From Planctomycetota bacterium (GTDB lineage Bacteria; Planctomycetota; Planctomycetia; Gemmatales; Gemmataceae), in NCBI GenBank assembly GCA_021325115.1, contig JAJPHU010000116.1, positions 1-33,564 of the forward strand: a DNA stretch of 33,564 bases, given 5' to 3'. The position numbers were made by a program, and so were the translations under genes. A model generated the notes under the pieces. It was not told the DNA's origin, ran no database searches, and saw only the letters and a program-made list of their open reading frames with translations. This document shows positions 24,811-33,564 of the stretch, in pieces (the stretch's first letter is position 1; each line of letters starts with the position of its first letter).

Positions 24811-25236
24811 ATCTGCTGCCCATAAGCGCTCATACTGATTGTGAAATTGGGCCAACGCTTCATCGGGATTGAGATTGAACACTGCCTTGCCGAGGGTGTG
24901 CCAGCGTCCTTGATGAAAGAAGAACACGGCCGAGGCATTGCGCAGATTGTCGACGGCCGGCAGCCCTTCCATATCGCTGCCCTCGATGGCCTCGAACTGA
25001 ATGGTGACACCGACCAGAGCGGCCAGCCGACCGCTGCTGCGTTCACGCGCGAACTCGACGCCGGGTTCCCACTCGATGGCCTTCCAGCGCAGGCCGCGCG
25101 GTTTGCCGCTGGCCGACGCCGCCTGAAAGAACTGCCATTCCAAGAACTCGCGCTGATGCTGAAACAAACGCCGTGCGCGCTCCACCGACAGCCCCGGACG
25201 AAACCATTGCCAAAAGGTCAACCAGCGCCAATTCAT
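24796..25236 (-). CDS. Unknown 146 aa protein
   Basis: Not recognised. The 146 aa protein is rich in Trp and Phe at the N-terminus (MNWRWLTFWQWFRPGLSVER), with strands later (LAALVGVTIQFEAIEG, NASAVFFFHQGRWHTLGKA), and reads as a soluble alpha/beta protein. No Shine-Dalgarno precedes the ATG; a TATAAT box lies 6 nt before it, which suggests a leaderless transcript. The stop lies in the palindrome shared with the convergent gene, and the protein ends ADEPGG. Confidence 0.68.
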   Translation of the reverse strand: MNWRWLTFWQWFRPGLSVERARRLFQHQREFLEWQFFQAASASGKPRGLRWKAIEWEPGVEFARERSSGRLAALVGVTIQFEAIEGSDMEGLPAVDNLRNASAVFFFHQGRWHTLGKAVFNLNPDEALAQFHNQYERLWAADEPGG

Positions 25237-25242
25237 GCGGAT

Positions 25243-25248
25243 ATTATA
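25243..25248 (-). promoter_or_regulatory. TATAAT -10 box directly before a start codon
   Basis: On the minus strand TATAAT is followed by ATCCGC and then ATG 25236. With a normal -10 to start distance, transcription would begin at or next to the ATG. I see no good -35. Confidence 0.4.
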
Positions 25249-25258
25249 GGGCGCGAAG

Positions 25259-25300
25259 CGCGTCGATTTATCGTTTCATGCGAAACGATAAATCGACGCG
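25259..25300. terminator. Perfect 19 bp hairpin after the repeat-protein gene
   Basis: CGCGTCGATTTATCGTTTC (25259-25277) and GAAACGATAAATCGACGCG (25282-25300) form a 19 bp stem with a 4 nt loop. On the minus strand it is 10 nt after the stop of the repeat protein, but no T-run follows, so it may be a dispersed repeat or a stabilising 3' hairpin. Confidence 0.55.
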
Positions 25301-25310
25301 TAGGAACGGC

Positions 25311-26642
25311 TTAATAGCAGCACGGCACACACGTGACCACTGGCACGCAAACCGTGATCTGCCGCGCCACCAACTGGTAGGTCGTCACGGGCACATTGAC
25401 AACCTGCTGGGTCGGCACGCACTGGACGACGGGGACCGTGTAGGTCCGCACGGTCGGCACCATCTGGCAGACTTGCACGTTGTAGGTCTGTACCACCGGC
25501 GTCACCACCGGCACATTGACCGTGCAGGTCTGGACCACCTGCTGCAAGGTGCAAACCGGCACAGTGACGACCTTCTGCACCGGTACGCACTGAATGACGG
25601 GGACCGTGTAGGTTCGCACGGTCGGCACCATCTGGCAGACTTGCACGTTGTAGGTCTGCACCACCGGCGTCACCACCGGCACATTGACCGTGTAGGTCTG
25701 GACCACCGGTCTCATGACGCATACTGGAACGTTGACGGTGCGCGCCACCTGCTGCATCGTGCAGACCTGGTAGGTAACGTTCTGGACCACCGGCTTATAC
25801 GTGCAGACATTGACGGTGTAGGTCTGGTTGACGGCCTGGGGCACGCAGGTCGTGACGGTGCGATTGATCGTCTGTACGGTCGGCACCATTTGGCAAACAA
25901 CGCCTCCGCAAGGATTGGCACAGCTGGGCGGTATCTGGACCATCTGCGGCGTGCAAACCGTGACCTGACACGGCACCACCTGAGATACCAGCCTTGGCAC
26001 GTACACTGTGCATTGCTGCTGTACCGGCGTCACCTGCGGCACCATCACCGTCACCTGCTGCGTTACGTTCTGATACGTCGGCACGCATTGGTAGACCGTT
26101 TGCTGCACGTACTGTGTCGTCGGCACGTACACGGTGCATTGCACCTGCCGGGGCACATAGTTGCACTGGTAGACGGTGCATTGCTGTTGCACCGTCCGGT
26201 AGGTCGGCACCAGGACCGTGCACTGTTGCTGCACTTGCTGCATCACGGGTTGCATGACGGTGATCGTTTTCTGCACGTTCGTGACTACCGGCACACATAC
26301 GGTTTGCTGCACCTGCCGGGGCACATAGTTGCACTGGTAGACGGTGCATTGCTGTTGCACTGTCCGGTAGGTCGGTACCAGGACCGTGCATTGCTGCTGC
26401 ACGTTCTTGTAGGTCGGCACCATGACCGTGACCGTCTGCTGCACGTTCGTGGTTACCGGCACGCATTCGTAGACAGTTTGCTGGACCTGTTGATAGGCCA
26501 CCTGATACTGCACGCTGCAGAAGCCGCCTCCGTAACCGCAGACCGGAGCGCAGCACCCTCCTCTTCGCAAACAGGCTTGCGCTGGGCCGGCTGCCTGAAG
26601 CGTCAGCACAAGCGCCGCCACACCGAGAATCAGTCGTTTCAT
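25311..26642 (-). CDS. Secreted Val/Thr/Gln/Cys repeat protein (YTV-like)
   Basis: A 443 aa exported protein. The start (MKRLILGVAALVLTLQAAGP, then AQA) is a signal peptide, followed by a Cys/Gly-rich head (CLRRGGCCAPVCGYGGGFCS). The rest is a near-continuous run of short beta-like repeats such as QQCTVLVPTYRTV, QQTVYQCVPTYQNV and VRTYTVPVVQCVP, with few charged residues and regularly placed Cys. Two higher-order duplications both have 168 bp (56 residue) period: 25431 against 25599, and 26143 against 26311. This resembles the Cys-rich YTV-motif proteins of planctomycetal cell walls. A structural surface role is inferred. AAGGGG precedes ATG 26642 by 5 nt. Confidence 0.85.
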   Translation of the reverse strand: MKRLILGVAALVLTLQAAGPAQACLRRGGCCAPVCGYGGGFCSVQYQVAYQQVQQTVYECVPVTTNVQQTVTVMVPTYKNVQQQCTVLVPTYRTVQQQCTVYQCNYVPRQVQQTVCVPVVTNVQKTITVMQPVMQQVQQQCTVLVPTYRTVQQQCTVYQCNYVPRQVQCTVYVPTTQYVQQTVYQCVPTYQNVTQQVTVMVPQVTPVQQQCTVYVPRLVSQVVPCQVTVCTPQMVQIPPSCANPCGGVVCQMVPTVQTINRTVTTCVPQAVNQTYTVNVCTYKPVVQNVTYQVCTMQQVARTVNVPVCVMRPVVQTYTVNVPVVTPVVQTYNVQVCQMVPTVRTYTVPVIQCVPVQKVVTVPVCTLQQVVQTCTVNVPVVTPVVQTYNVQVCQMVPTVRTYTVPVVQCVPTQQVVNVPVTTYQLVARQITVCVPVVTCVPCCY

Positions 26643-26974
26643 GGTGTCCCCTTCATCTGGAGCCATCGGTAAAGTGGGCAAATTGGGTACGCTGGGTTGC
26701 CCTGACATGAGAGTAGCTATCCATTCAGAAAAAGCAAGGAAAAAATTCTCTTCCTTTTTCGTGTGTGTTGGATTTTACTTTGGCAAAAAAGATGCCAAAG
26801 TGACAACATGGATAATCTGGCGAAAATGCGCATGGTAGAAGGAGAGGACAGCGAAAACGAGCATTCCCCTGCCGAAGCACAGGCATTTGTTTGCCAATGG
26901 CGCACTTGCGTTTGCTTTAGTGCTAGCGGAAAAGACCCTCCCCCTTGTGAGGGAGAGGATTGGGGCGGCTAACT
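26643..26974. other. Gene-free spacer upstream of the repeat protein
   Basis: These 332 bp should contain the promoter and 5' leader of the repeat protein. ACTTTGGC (26777-26784) and GCCAAAGT (26794-26801) make an 8 bp inverted repeat about 135 nt before its ATG, an operator or hairpin candidate. At about 26937-26966, CCTCCCCCTTGTGAGGGAGA is another C-run/G-run repeat next to the glycosyltransferase stop. No other gene is visible. Confidence 0.5.
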
Positions 26975-28135
26975 CTAGGCAGCGCGGCGGATGGGATTGG
27001 CCACGGGTTGTAGCACACGGTCGAGATAGCCGAAAAGCTCTTCGGCAAAGCGTGCGGCGTTGAAGCGCAGAGCTTGGCGCCGGGCCGCGGTCGGAGAAAA
27101 AAGGTCGCGGTTTTTCTCGAACTCGATCAGCGCCTCGGCCAAGACTGGGACAGTCTGCTCGGTAAACCATAACCCCGTGGGAGCGGCGTCGCGCCGGTCG
27201 AGAGGAATGACCGTTTCCGTAGCACCGCCGCGACCGAAAGCGATCACCGGAGCACCGCAGGCCTGGGCCTCGACCGGCACAATGCCGAAGTCTTCTTCGC
27301 CGGGAAAAAGCAGAGCACGACAGCGGCGCAGATGATCGCGGATGACGGCATCCGGCTGCCAGCCGAGGAAATGAATGGTCGGGCCGGCCAGGGCGCGGAG
27401 GCGTGCTTCGTCCTGCCCGTTGCCGATGAGGAGCAACGGCCGCCGCAGGGCGTTACATGCCTGAATAGCTAAATCGAGCCGTTTATAGGGAGCAAAAGCG
27501 GATACCACCAGGTAAAAATCTTCGCGCGGCAAGGCCACGGGGTGGTAGAAGTCGGTATCGACGGGGGGATAGATGATCGTGCTGTCGCGGCCATAGCATT
27601 CGACGATGCGGTGCTGTACGGTTTGGCTGATGGCGATAAAGTGGGTCACGTTCGCCGCGGTGCGGCGGTCCCAGTGGCGGAGCCAGTCGAAGAAGCGCTC
27701 CCGCAATCGGGCCGGGACGCTGCCGGCCCGCGCGCTGCCGAAGTACGCCTGTTGCATATGCCAGATGTAGCGCATGGGCGTGAAGCAGTAACAGACGTGC
27801 GGTGCCGGCTGGCGGGGCGGCCGGACGGCCTTGGCGACGCAATGGCTGAAGCTGACGATCAGATCACAGGGCGGCAGACGCCAGCTGGTGGCAGCTGCTG
27901 GCATCAGCGGCAACAAATAGCGATAATAGCGATGGCTTTCGGGTAAGAGATTGAGGAAACTGGTGCGCGGTCGCAGACGTTCGATGACCGGGCTGACACT
28001 GCCGCGGCGATGCAGCAGAGTAAAGAGATGGGCGTGCGGCCAACGGCGGCACACCACTTCCAGGCACTTCTCGCCACCGCGCATGCCGGTCAGCCAATCG
28101 TGAACCAGCACCACGCGCGGCCCTTGCGCTTCCAT
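26975..28135 (-). CDS. Glycosyltransferase, family 4 (GT-B)
   Basis: A 386 aa retaining glycosyltransferase-like protein. It begins MEAQGPRVVLVHDWLTGMRG, an N-terminal GT4 opening with GGEK, then carries SFSHCVAKAV and FTPMRYIWH, and a C-terminal Rossmann half with LLLIGNGQDEARLRAL and the donor-binding signature FPGEEDFGIVPVEAQACGAP, where the conserved E-x7-E pair is present. Transfers a sugar from a nucleotide-sugar donor; the acceptor is unknown, likely envelope polysaccharide. ATG 28135 was preferred because GAGGA lies 7 nt upstream; a longer frame to 28297 overlaps the kinase gene. Follows the kinase gene on the same strand. Confidence 0.9.
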   Translation of the reverse strand: MEAQGPRVVLVHDWLTGMRGGEKCLEVVCRRWPHAHLFTLLHRRGSVSPVIERLRPRTSFLNLLPESHRYYRYLLPLMPAAATSWRLPPCDLIVSFSHCVAKAVRPPRQPAPHVCYCFTPMRYIWHMQQAYFGSARAGSVPARLRERFFDWLRHWDRRTAANVTHFIAISQTVQHRIVECYGRDSTIIYPPVDTDFYHPVALPREDFYLVVSAFAPYKRLDLAIQACNALRRPLLLIGNGQDEARLRALAGPTIHFLGWQPDAVIRDHLRRCRALLFPGEEDFGIVPVEAQACGAPVIAFGRGGATETVIPLDRRDAAPTGLWFTEQTVPVLAEALIEFEKNRDLFSPTAARRQALRFNAARFAEELFGYLDRVLQPVANPIRRAA

Positions 28136-28161
28136 GCGTCGGTCCTCGCTGAGCAAGCGAG

Positions 28162-28206
28162 GCGTTGACACGCCCCGGTAGAAGTACCCGGAGCGTTGAC
28201 ACGCCC
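28162..28206. repeat. Two 14 bp direct repeats before the glycosyltransferase gene
   Basis: GCGTTGACACGCCC occurs at 28162-28175 and 28193-28206, spaced 31 bp apart, or about three helical turns. Each has a dyad (GCGT..ACGC around TGAC). They are 27-71 nt upstream of the glycosyltransferase ATG. Operator or dispersed repeat; which cannot be told here. Confidence 0.55.
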
Positions 28207-28247
28207 TGCTTGCCGTCCACGAATAGACCGAAAGGGACGCCTTCAAG

Positions 28248-29735
28248 TCAACAGCGCTTTTCGGTGGACGCCAATTGTTCACCCGCGAGTTGTGCAACTA
28301 CCCGGCTCGCCGGAGGCATTTCGATGGCGGTCGTTCGCCCCTTATGGAAGTGGCGGAGAAGGCCAAACACCAACACCAGGACGGCAATGCCCAGGAGTAT
28401 CAGTGACGTCGTCAGCACGATTTGCCCCCAGTCGCGTCCCGTTTCGTGTGGTTTCTTTCGCCGCGGTCCAGGAGGACGTTTTTTCACGGGGGCCGGCGCC
28501 GGCGGTGTTTTAACAGATTTATTGGATGCCTTTTGTTTCTCTTTCTCCTTTGCAAGCGTTTGCGGCGGCCCTTCAAGGATTTCTACTTCTTCTCCTTCAA
28601 GGATTTCTACTTCTTCTATTTCCTCCCCCGCGTCCGTGTCCCCGCGTTCGATGGCCTCAATCTGCTTCACAACCTCGCGGGCCGACTGCGGGCGCTTGTC
28701 GCGGTCCTTGGCCAGGAGGCGCATCACCAAATCGGAAAACGCGGGCGGCAAACGCGGGTCGATCTGATGAGGCGGCACAGGCGTTTTCGTGGCCAGTGCC
28801 ATTAGCACCGCCATCGTATCCTTGCCGTCGAACGGCAGCCGGCCCGTACTGATGCGGTAGAGCACTGAGCCGAGGCTGAACAGATCGCAGCGACCATCGA
28901 CTTCCTGGCTGTTGGCTTGTTCGGGGGCCATGTACGAGGGCGTGCCGATGACCGCGCCGGCCTGGGTGAAGTGGGCGTCGGCCCCGGTCCCGCGGGCCAG
29001 GCCGAAATCGACGATTTTAACACGTTTGCGATCTTCTTCCAGCCAAATATTGGCCGGTTTGATATCGCGATGCACCAACCCCTGAGCATGGGCAGCTGCC
29101 AGACCCTCGGCGATTTCGCGGCCGATGCGCAGCACTTCGGGCAACGGCAGCCGGCCGCCGCAGCGGCCCAGCCGCGCTTCCAGCGATTCGCCTTGCAGCA
29201 GCTTCATGGCCAGGAAGGGGACGCCGCGGTCTTCGCCGACATGATAAATGGTGACGATGTGCTCGTGATCGATGGTAGCAGCCAGCTGGGCCTCACGTAG
29301 AAAACGCCGGTGAAAATCGGCCTGCGCTGCCAAAGACGGTTTCATCACCTTGAGAGCCACCAGACGCTTAAGATGGATATCTTGCGCCTCGAAGACGATG
29401 CCCATCGCCCCGATCCCCAAGATCCTGCGGATGCGGTAGTTGCCGAGCCGACCCATCTCCTCCGGACTCTCCGGCGGTGCCAGGAAGGAGTACTCCGCTG
29501 GCGGCGCCAGTTTAAAATCGGCGGGGAGCGTTACTGTCTCATGCTCGGCCGCATTAGAAGGCGGCAAGGTTTGTTGCTTGGCACCGCTGCGCTTGGCAGA
29601 GCCGGAAGCGGAGGCTGCGCCGGCTGCAGGCGTTTGCACAACGCGGCTACAGCTGGGGCACGGCCGGGATTTGCCGGCCATGCTTTCCTTGGCCTGAAGG
29701 GACGCGCCGCAATGAGGACAAGAGAAGGCTATCAT
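28248..29735 (-). CDS. Hanks-type Ser/Thr protein kinase with N-terminal zinc ribbon
   Basis: A 495 aa membrane kinase. A zinc ribbon is at residues 6-29 (C6-x2-C9, C26-x2-C29). The kinase domain at about 95-355 has the Gly loop (ILGIGAMGIVFEA), catalytic K129 (LVALKVMKP), D224 in HRDIKPANIW, D243 in VDFGLARG and GTPSYMAPEQ; all key residues are present. Acid-rich linker (EEIEEVEILEGEEVEILEG, from a 20 bp direct repeat) and a Lys/Pro-rich stretch lead to one membrane helix (IVLTTSLILLGIAVLVLVFG) and a short tail. The domain order puts the kinase in the cytoplasm. Divergent from the sulfatase gene; upstream of the glycosyltransferase. Substrate unknown. Confidence 0.95.
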   Translation of the reverse strand: MIAFSCPHCGASLQAKESMAGKSRPCPSCSRVVQTPAAGAASASGSAKRSGAKQQTLPPSNAAEHETVTLPADFKLAPPAEYSFLAPPESPEEMGRLGNYRIRRILGIGAMGIVFEAQDIHLKRLVALKVMKPSLAAQADFHRRFLREAQLAATIDHEHIVTIYHVGEDRGVPFLAMKLLQGESLEARLGRCGGRLPLPEVLRIGREIAEGLAAAHAQGLVHRDIKPANIWLEEDRKRVKIVDFGLARGTGADAHFTQAGAVIGTPSYMAPEQANSQEVDGRCDLFSLGSVLYRISTGRLPFDGKDTMAVLMALATKTPVPPHQIDPRLPPAFSDLVMRLLAKDRDKRPQSAREVVKQIEAIERGDTDAGEEIEEVEILEGEEVEILEGPPQTLAKEKEKQKASNKSVKTPPAPAPVKKRPPGPRRKKPHETGRDWGQIVLTTSLILLGIAVLVLVFGLLRHFHKGRTTAIEMPPASRVVAQLAGEQLASTEKRC

Positions 29736-29919
29736 GACGCCATCGGGACCGGAACGAGGATCGGTTTAATCTTGCGGCGCTGCAAGGGGCGGCGACAACA
29801 GGACCTGTTCGCCATCTATCTTAGCATCTTAGCGAATCAATCGGTGAAAAAAACAGGGCTTAACGCGCTGGCAGCGTAAGGGGGGCGGCTCTGGCCGATG
29901 CCGCCGTTCGGACATACCT

Positions 29920-29938
29920 AAGGGGGTATCACCCCCTT
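29920..29938 (+). promoter_or_regulatory. Perfect hairpin in the sulfatase leader
   Basis: AAGGGGGT (29920-29927), ATC, ACCCCCTT (29931-29938) form an 8 bp stem ending 1 nt before the CAGGAG ribosome-binding site (29940-29945) of the sulfatase. In the transcript it would lie next to the Shine-Dalgarno, so it may tune translation. Confidence 0.45.
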
Positions 29939-29953
29939 GTCAGGAGTAATGCC

Positions 29954-31369
<1,416 letters not shown>

Positions 31370-31382
31370 ACCTCGAAGCGAA

Positions 31383-31520
31383 TGAATCGCCAAGATGCCA
31401 GGAACAGAAAGAGATAAAAGAGACAGAGAAAGAAGAATAATAGAGAAATCCTGCAGAACAATATATATTTTCTCTTTGTCTCTCGATCTTTCTTTCTTTT
31501 CTTGAACGTCTTGGCAGTTC
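31383..31520. repeat. Long inverted repeat between convergent genes (CCAAGACGCC family)
   Basis: TGAATCGCCAAGATGCCAG (31383-31401) faces an arm ending GTCTTGGCAGTTC (to about 31520), with A/G and then T/C runs inside. It is a second copy of the element at 465-644 and ends directly at the stop of the S8 protease (31522). Confidence 0.6.
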
Positions 31521-31521
31521 G

Positions 31522-33564
31522 TTACGTAGTGCTTGTCAGGGTCAGCGACCAATCTTTCAGGGTGCCGCTGTAAGGTCCGTAGTTGCGAATGGCCAATCGC
31601 CAACTACCGCCGGTCTGGGTGCCTCTCAGTTGGCTCAATGGTGCCTCGGGCCGATACGTCCCGGAAAACGGCCCCTTGCCAACGCCGATGGGAGTGCTGG
31701 CCTGGTCGGAGAACACGGTGTTACTGAGGTTGGCCCTCCAGCCGCCGCGTTGGTAATCCAGGGCGATCGTCCTGCCGGTGGGCGAAATCAGATAGATACA
31801 CAGGTACTGATCGTAAGGATAAGCGATGTTCAGACGCACCGTGACATTGTCGATGGTGGCGCCGGCTGGCACCCTGATCGTAGACACGGTCGAGGATTTC
31901 GGCTTAATAGACTCGGCCGTGCTGTTGGTGTAGGTCTTTGTTGTGGTGGTTCTCGGGGCGGTTGCGACGACGGCGGTTTTGACGGCGGGCGTGATCGTCA
32001 GTGACCAATTTTTCAAGGTGCCTGTGTAGATTCCATAGTTGCGGATGGCCAGGCGCCAGGCACCGCCGGCCTGAGTGCCGCTCAATTGGCTCAACGACGC
32101 CTCGGGCCGATAGGCCCCCGAAAATGGCGCCTTGCCGACGCCGATGGGGGTGCTGGCCCTTTGCTCGAACACCGTGTTTGTCAGGTTGGCCCCCCAACCG
32201 CCGCGTTGGTGGTCCAGGGCAATCGTCTTGCCGGTGGGCGAAATCAAATAAATGTACAGATCTTTATCAGCGGGATAGTTGACGTTCAGATGCACCGTGA
32301 CATTGCCGATGGTGGCGCCGGCTGGCACCCTGATCGTAGACACGGTCAAAGATTTCGGCTTGATGGACTCGGCCGTGTTGTTGGTGTAGGTCTTCGGAGC
32401 GATGCTACTGGTGCTGGGCGATGTTGTCTGCGTGGACGAGCCAGAGCCAACGGCGGCAGCGAGATTGAGGAGGCCGCCCGTTTTGACCTTGCCGTGCAGG
32501 CTCGGCAATTTCTGGGTGGTGTTGAGCACCTGATTGATGACTTGCGTGTAGCTCCAGGTGGGATGCTCGCCCCAGACCAGAGCCAAGGCCCCGGCAACTT
32601 CCGGCGCGGCCATCGACGTGCCGCTCATGGCACCGTACCTGTTGTGAGGCAGGGTGCTGAGGATATTGACGCCGGGAGCGGCCAGGGCGACGCTGTTCGG
32701 GCCGTAGTTGGAGAACGGGGCCAGCTGATCGGTGTTGGTGGTGGCAGCCACGGCCACGACGCTGTTGAGCTTGGTGCTGAGGCTGGCTGGGTAGTCGGGC
32801 CTGGTGTCGTTGTTGGCGCCTTCGTTACCGGCTGCCGTCACCGAGATGACACCGTGCCTTTGGGCGTTGAGGAAAGCATCGTACAGGGCCGTGCTGTAGG
32901 GAGCGCCCTCCCAGCTGTTGTTGGTGATCTTGGCCCCGTGCGCCACCGCGTAATTGAGTGCCTCAATGAAATCGCTGACGCTGCCGTAGCCATTGGCGCC
33001 GATGAATTTCACCGGCATGATCTGCACATGCCAATCGACGCCGGCCACGCCGATGCCGTTGTTGCCATCCGCCCCCAGAATGCCAGCCACGTTGGTGCCG
33101 TGGCCATTGTCGTCCATGGGGTTGTTGTTGTTGCTGACGTAGTTCCAGCCGAACAGGTCATTGGTCTTGCCCGGTTGCTCCCAACCGCCCTGGTTGGTGT
33201 AGCGCAGCAGATCACCGGCATCGATGCGGCCGTCACCGTTGTTGTCCCAGACTAGCCCTTTGTTTACCGGATTATTGAGGTCGGCAAATGTTATTCTGCC
33301 TGGCTGCGCTGTCTTGATCTCCCATTTGTAGACGATCTTATTGTAGCCGCTGGTCGGACTGGACTTGGTATACCAGTAGTTGGGGATGTCGGCCTGGTTG
33401 ATCCAGATGTTGTCGGCCAGGTCGGCGTCATTGTAATCGACACCGGTATCCAGGACGGCGACGACGATATTGGGGTTGCCAGTGGTGACGTTCCAGGCCT
33501 GTTCGGCGTGGATGTCGTCGCCTGCTTTGCCGCCGTTCTGTCCGGTGTTGTGCAAGGCCCACTG
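31522..33564 (-). CDS. Subtilisin-like S8 protease with two P domains (5' end missing)
   Basis: The coding frame is open to the window edge (it reads QWALHNTGQ), so the N-terminal prodomain is missing. Catalytic residues are all present: Asp in VAVLDTGVDYNDADL (codon 33450-33448), His in DDNGHGTNVAG (codon 33102-33100) and Ser in GTSMAAPEVAGAL (codon 32616-32614). Between Asp and His is an EF-hand-like insert, DNNGDGRIDAGD. Two C-terminal P-type (proprotein-convertase) domains follow, at about 32400-31990 and 31940-31525; these are 456 bp (152 residues) apart and nearly identical at DNA level (VSTIRVPAGATI, LISPTGKTIALD and LISPTGRTIALD). Likely exported, Ca-dependent endopeptidase. Confidence 0.93.
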   Translation of the reverse strand, partial: QWALHNTGQNGGKAGDDIHAEQAWNVTTGNPNIVVAVLDTGVDYNDADLADNIWINQADIPNYWYTKSSPTSGYNKIVYKWEIKTAQPGRITFADLNNPVNKGLVWDNNGDGRIDAGDLLRYTNQGGWEQPGKTNDLFGWNYVSNNNNPMDDNGHGTNVAGILGADGNNGIGVAGVDWHVQIMPVKFIGANGYGSVSDFIEALNYAVAHGAKITNNSWEGAPYSTALYDAFLNAQRHGVISVTAAGNEGANNDTRPDYPASLSTKLNSVVAVAATTNTDQLAPFSNYGPNSVALAAPGVNILSTLPHNRYGAMSGTSMAAPEVAGALALVWGEHPTWSYTQVINQVLNTTQKLPSLHGKVKTGGLLNLAAAVGSGSSTQTTSPSTSSIAPKTYTNNTAESIKPKSLTVSTIRVPAGATIGNVTVHLNVNYPADKDLYIYLISPTGKTIALDHQRGGWGANLTNTVFEQRASTPIGVGKAPFSGAYRPEASLSQLSGTQAGGAWRLAIRNYGIYTGTLKNWSLTITPAVKTAVVATAPRTTTTKTYTNSTAESIKPKSSTVSTIRVPAGATIDNVTVRLNIAYPYDQYLCIYLISPTGRTIALDYQRGGWRANLSNTVFSDQASTPIGVGKGPFSGTYRPEAPLSQLRGTQTGGSWRLAIRNYGPYSGTLKDWSLTLTSTT

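Noticed and set aside
25311..26642. Regular short repeats as a CRISPR array
   Set aside because: The repeats are in one open frame of a secreted protein, have no unique spacers and vary by codon changes.
26641..26838. Plus-strand frame in the spacer upstream of the repeat protein
   Set aside because: No ribosome-binding site, low-complexity Lys/Phe-rich translation and no family.
28167..28202. TTGACA hexamers as -35 boxes
   Set aside because: They are on the plus strand, while the genes here are on the minus strand, and they are parts of the 14 bp repeats with no -10 at 17 bp.
26975..28297. Glycosyltransferase start at 28297
   Set aside because: The added residues overlap the kinase gene and repeat DNA; the ATG at 28135 has a ribosome-binding site and begins the family domain.
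29310..29879. Plus-strand frame opposite the kinase gene
   Set aside because: It mirrors the kinase coding sequence and has no recognisable domain.

Overview
The window looks like a chromosomal segment of a planctomycete, most likely from the Gemmata side of the phylum. The evidence is gene content: a WD40/TPR giant with a zinc ribbon and one membrane helix, a zinc-ribbon Ser/Thr kinase with a C-terminal membrane helix, a secreted Val/Thr/Gln/Cys-rich repeat protein of the planctomycetal 'YTV' type, a secreted sulfatase, a tricorn-like protease, a PQQ-propeller lipoprotein-like protein and a small anti-sigma-like protein. I see no phage, transposase, CRISPR array, tRNA or rRNA. The placement is inference from families, not from a search.

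Layout. 1-3668: PII signal protein, Nudix hydrolase, stand-alone receiver-like protein, then a convergent tandem cytidylate-kinase-like gene divergent from mobA. 3836-13639 is almost all minus strand: WD40/TPR membrane protein, pdxH, aconitase, PQQ-propeller protein and tadA. 13756-15270 (plus): DegT-type aminotransferase and a Rieske ferredoxin. 15366-17380 (minus): a two-gene operon of a complete ketosynthase and a short ketosynthase-like partner lacking the active-site Cys. 17687-24772 (plus): tricorn-like protease, HEAT/TPR protein, anti-sigma-like protein, SppA and a small conserved-looking unknown. 24796-29735 (minus): another unknown, the repeat protein, a GT4 glycosyltransferase and the kinase. 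29954-31369 (plus): sulfatase. 31522-33564 (minus): a subtilisin-like protease with two P domains, cut by the window edge.

Functional themes are nitrogen/energy status and cofactors (PII, aconitase, PdxH, MobA), protein turnover (tricorn, SppA, S8 protease), envelope and surface (PQQ protein, repeat protein, glycosyltransferase, sulfatase) and Hanks-type signalling (kinase, WD40 scaffold).

The most unusual layer is a dense set of dispersed inverted repeats. Four of the five convergent gene pairs have an inverted repeat between or across their stop codons, and in two of them it reaches both stop codons. Several palindromes also sit in frame inside genes (Nudix, WD40, short KS-like gene), where they appear to have been added to the protein. 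The strongest candidate for an undescribed protein system is the ketosynthase plus Cys-less partner pair.
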